Of a stretch of 64,000 bases of DNA, positions 63,229-64,000 are shown in pieces. The number at the start of each line of letters is the position of its first letter. The stretch's first letter is position 1. This stretch comes from Bradyrhizobium tropiciagri. Its GTDB lineage: Bacteria; Pseudomonadota; Alphaproteobacteria; Rhizobiales; Xanthobacteraceae. The position numbers and the translations under genes were made by a program. Location of the stretch: NCBI RefSeq assembly GCF_018130505.1, contig NZ_JAFCKH010000015.1:1-64000 (forward strand), written 5' to 3'. Below the pieces are notes generated by a model. The model was not told the origin of the DNA, did not search any database, and saw only the letters and a program-made list of their open reading frames with translations.

Positions 63229-63354
63229 CAGGATCAGGCTATCTGTTTACTCGCTGAACGCGTCGATCGGCAGCGACGCGGCGCGCCCTGACCGTCTCGG
63301 GCGGGTGGTTCCGTCCTGCACCAGCGAAGGAACTCTCCTTCGAAGGTGCGCGCC

Positions 63355-63390
63355 CCAAAATGTCGAAAACAACCCCATGCAAAGTGGCCG
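63355..63390 (+). repeat. Dispersed 36-bp repeat, copy 2
   Basis: Same orientation and three mismatches relative to 18022-18057. It sits in the 289-bp gap 63229-63517 before the ParB-like gene; the rest of the gap shows no gene. Confidence 0.65.
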
Positions 63391-63517
63391 CCATCAAAGA
63401 TCCGCTGGCTCCGGCGCGGAGCCAAATCGAAATTAGCTTTGCGGTCGAGCGCTTCACCCCTAAAGTCCCGCCCCCCGGGCGTGGGTTCCGACGGGCCTGT
63501 GAAACGGAGTTGAAGCC

Positions 63518-64000
63518 ATGGCCAAACCGGAAAGCTTCCCGATCGAGAAGATCTACGTTCCCGTGAAAAGGAAGAAGTCGGTCAGGCCCGAAGTCGTCGA
63601 GGAAATCGCGGGAAGCATCCTGGAAAGCGGACAGCAGGCGCCGATTCTGGTGCGGCCCGATGAGGACCGCTTCGTGCTGGTCGACGGACTGCATCGGCTC
63701 GAGGCCTGCAAGGCACTCGGGGAGGAAACGATCCTCGGGATCGTGGTCTCGGCCGAGTTCGCGCAACACAAGACGGTCTTGTCCGAAAGCCCCGAGGCCG
63801 AGGCCGAGCGCGACAAGATGGCGCGGCTGAAGAAGATGCGCCTCGAGAAGGAAGCCGCGGAACGATCGACTGCCGCCTCGACGGGCGCCAGGGAAACGGA
63901 CGCGCAATTTCAGCGAACCCGTCCGGCGAAGAGCGGGCGTGGCGATGCCAAGGCGTTGCCAGGCCGGACGTCGGATTCGCGACCGAAGACCCTGTCGGAC
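63518..64000 (+). CDS. ParB-like (ParB/Srx fold) domain protein, C-terminus beyond window
   Basis: 161 codons to the window edge with no stop. Residues about 1-85 form a ParB N-terminal-like domain: 'IEKIYVPVKRKKSVRPEVVE', 'SILESGQQAPILVRPDEDRF', 'VLVDGLHRLEACKALGEETI' (DGLHRLEA is the GxHR box). A basic, low-complexity tail follows (from about 110). Short single-domain ParB-like proteins are common in accessory DNA and some bind CTP or act as nucleases; this is not a chromosomal ParB because no ParA or central HTH is visible. GGAG site before ATG 63518. Confidence 0.82.
   Translation, partial: MAKPESFPIEKIYVPVKRKKSVRPEVVEEIAGSILESGQQAPILVRPDEDRFVLVDGLHRLEACKALGEETILGIVVSAEFAQHKTVLSESPEAEAERDKMARLKKMRLEKEAAERSTAASTGARETDAQFQRTRPAKSGRGDAKALPGRTSDSRPKTLSD

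Overview
The window is high-GC alphaproteobacterial DNA, most consistent with Bradyrhizobium or a close relative in the Nitrobacteraceae. This is judged from the housekeeping order gor - DUF2059 - rpiA - gph - moaA, the codon bias, the twin-arginine TRAP binding proteins and the small hairpin-type intergenic repeats. No rRNA, tRNA, CRISPR array or intact insertion sequence was recognised.

Left part (1-18000) is mostly core genome: the start of glutathione reductase, a DUF2059 protein, rpiA, gph, a proline/alanine-rich lipoprotein and moaA. Next comes a TRAP transporter (dctQ-dctM) of the 2-oxoacid/mannitol-chloroaromatic type, facing an OmpR-type two-component system and two paralogous periplasmic binding proteins. 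After that are a small HTH protein flanked by a decayed copy of the mrp 3' end, mrp itself, a VOC protein, a beta-hydroxyacid dehydrogenase, a PleC/DivJ-like histidine kinase, a DUF1289 protein and a retropepsin-like protease.

18240-24900 is an aromatic degradation island. One arm carries an HpaB/phenol-hydroxylase-type FADH2 monooxygenase and muconolactone isomerase. The divergent arm carries a stand-alone FAD synthetase, a flavin reductase, an intradiol dioxygenase, muconate cycloisomerase and a LysR regulator. Together they can take a phenol to catechol and through the ortho-cleavage branch to enol-lactone, with their own FAD supply. dusA follows.

25900-39250 is the most unusual block: a HlyD-type adaptor, a GAF-HlyD fusion, a PqqD-like/M50 zinc protease/HlyD fusion, a short SecA paralogue lacking the C-terminal region, and a 1900-residue LEPR-XLL protein built of LamG, Ig-like, FN3, sorbosone-dehydrogenase-like propeller and PKD modules. 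I read this as a candidate dedicated export system with its surface or secreted substrate. No ABC transporter, RND pump or outer-membrane channel is encoded with it.

39300-63230 is an exopolysaccharide locus. It holds three LuxR/NarL-type regulators with degenerate receiver domains, UDP-xylose synthase, a GDP-mannose 3,5-epimerase-like enzyme, an initiating sugar-phosphate transferase, an ExoF-type export protein, WecG-like, GT4 and GT2 glycosyltransferases, and a Wzx-like flippase. It also holds a polymerase-like membrane protein, a secreted beta-helix enzyme, a chain-length (PCP) protein, a duplicated cysteine-rich protein of unknown function, and a CDP-sugar set (cytidylyltransferase, PIG-L deacetylase, SDR epimerase, RfbC-like epimerase, SAF-domain oxidoreductase). 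A short dyad around GGGTAAYCC recurs about 70-175 bp upstream of most of these transcription units and upstream of the LEPR-XLL gene. This suggests one regulon joining polysaccharide and giant protein. The window ends inside a ParB-like domain gene.
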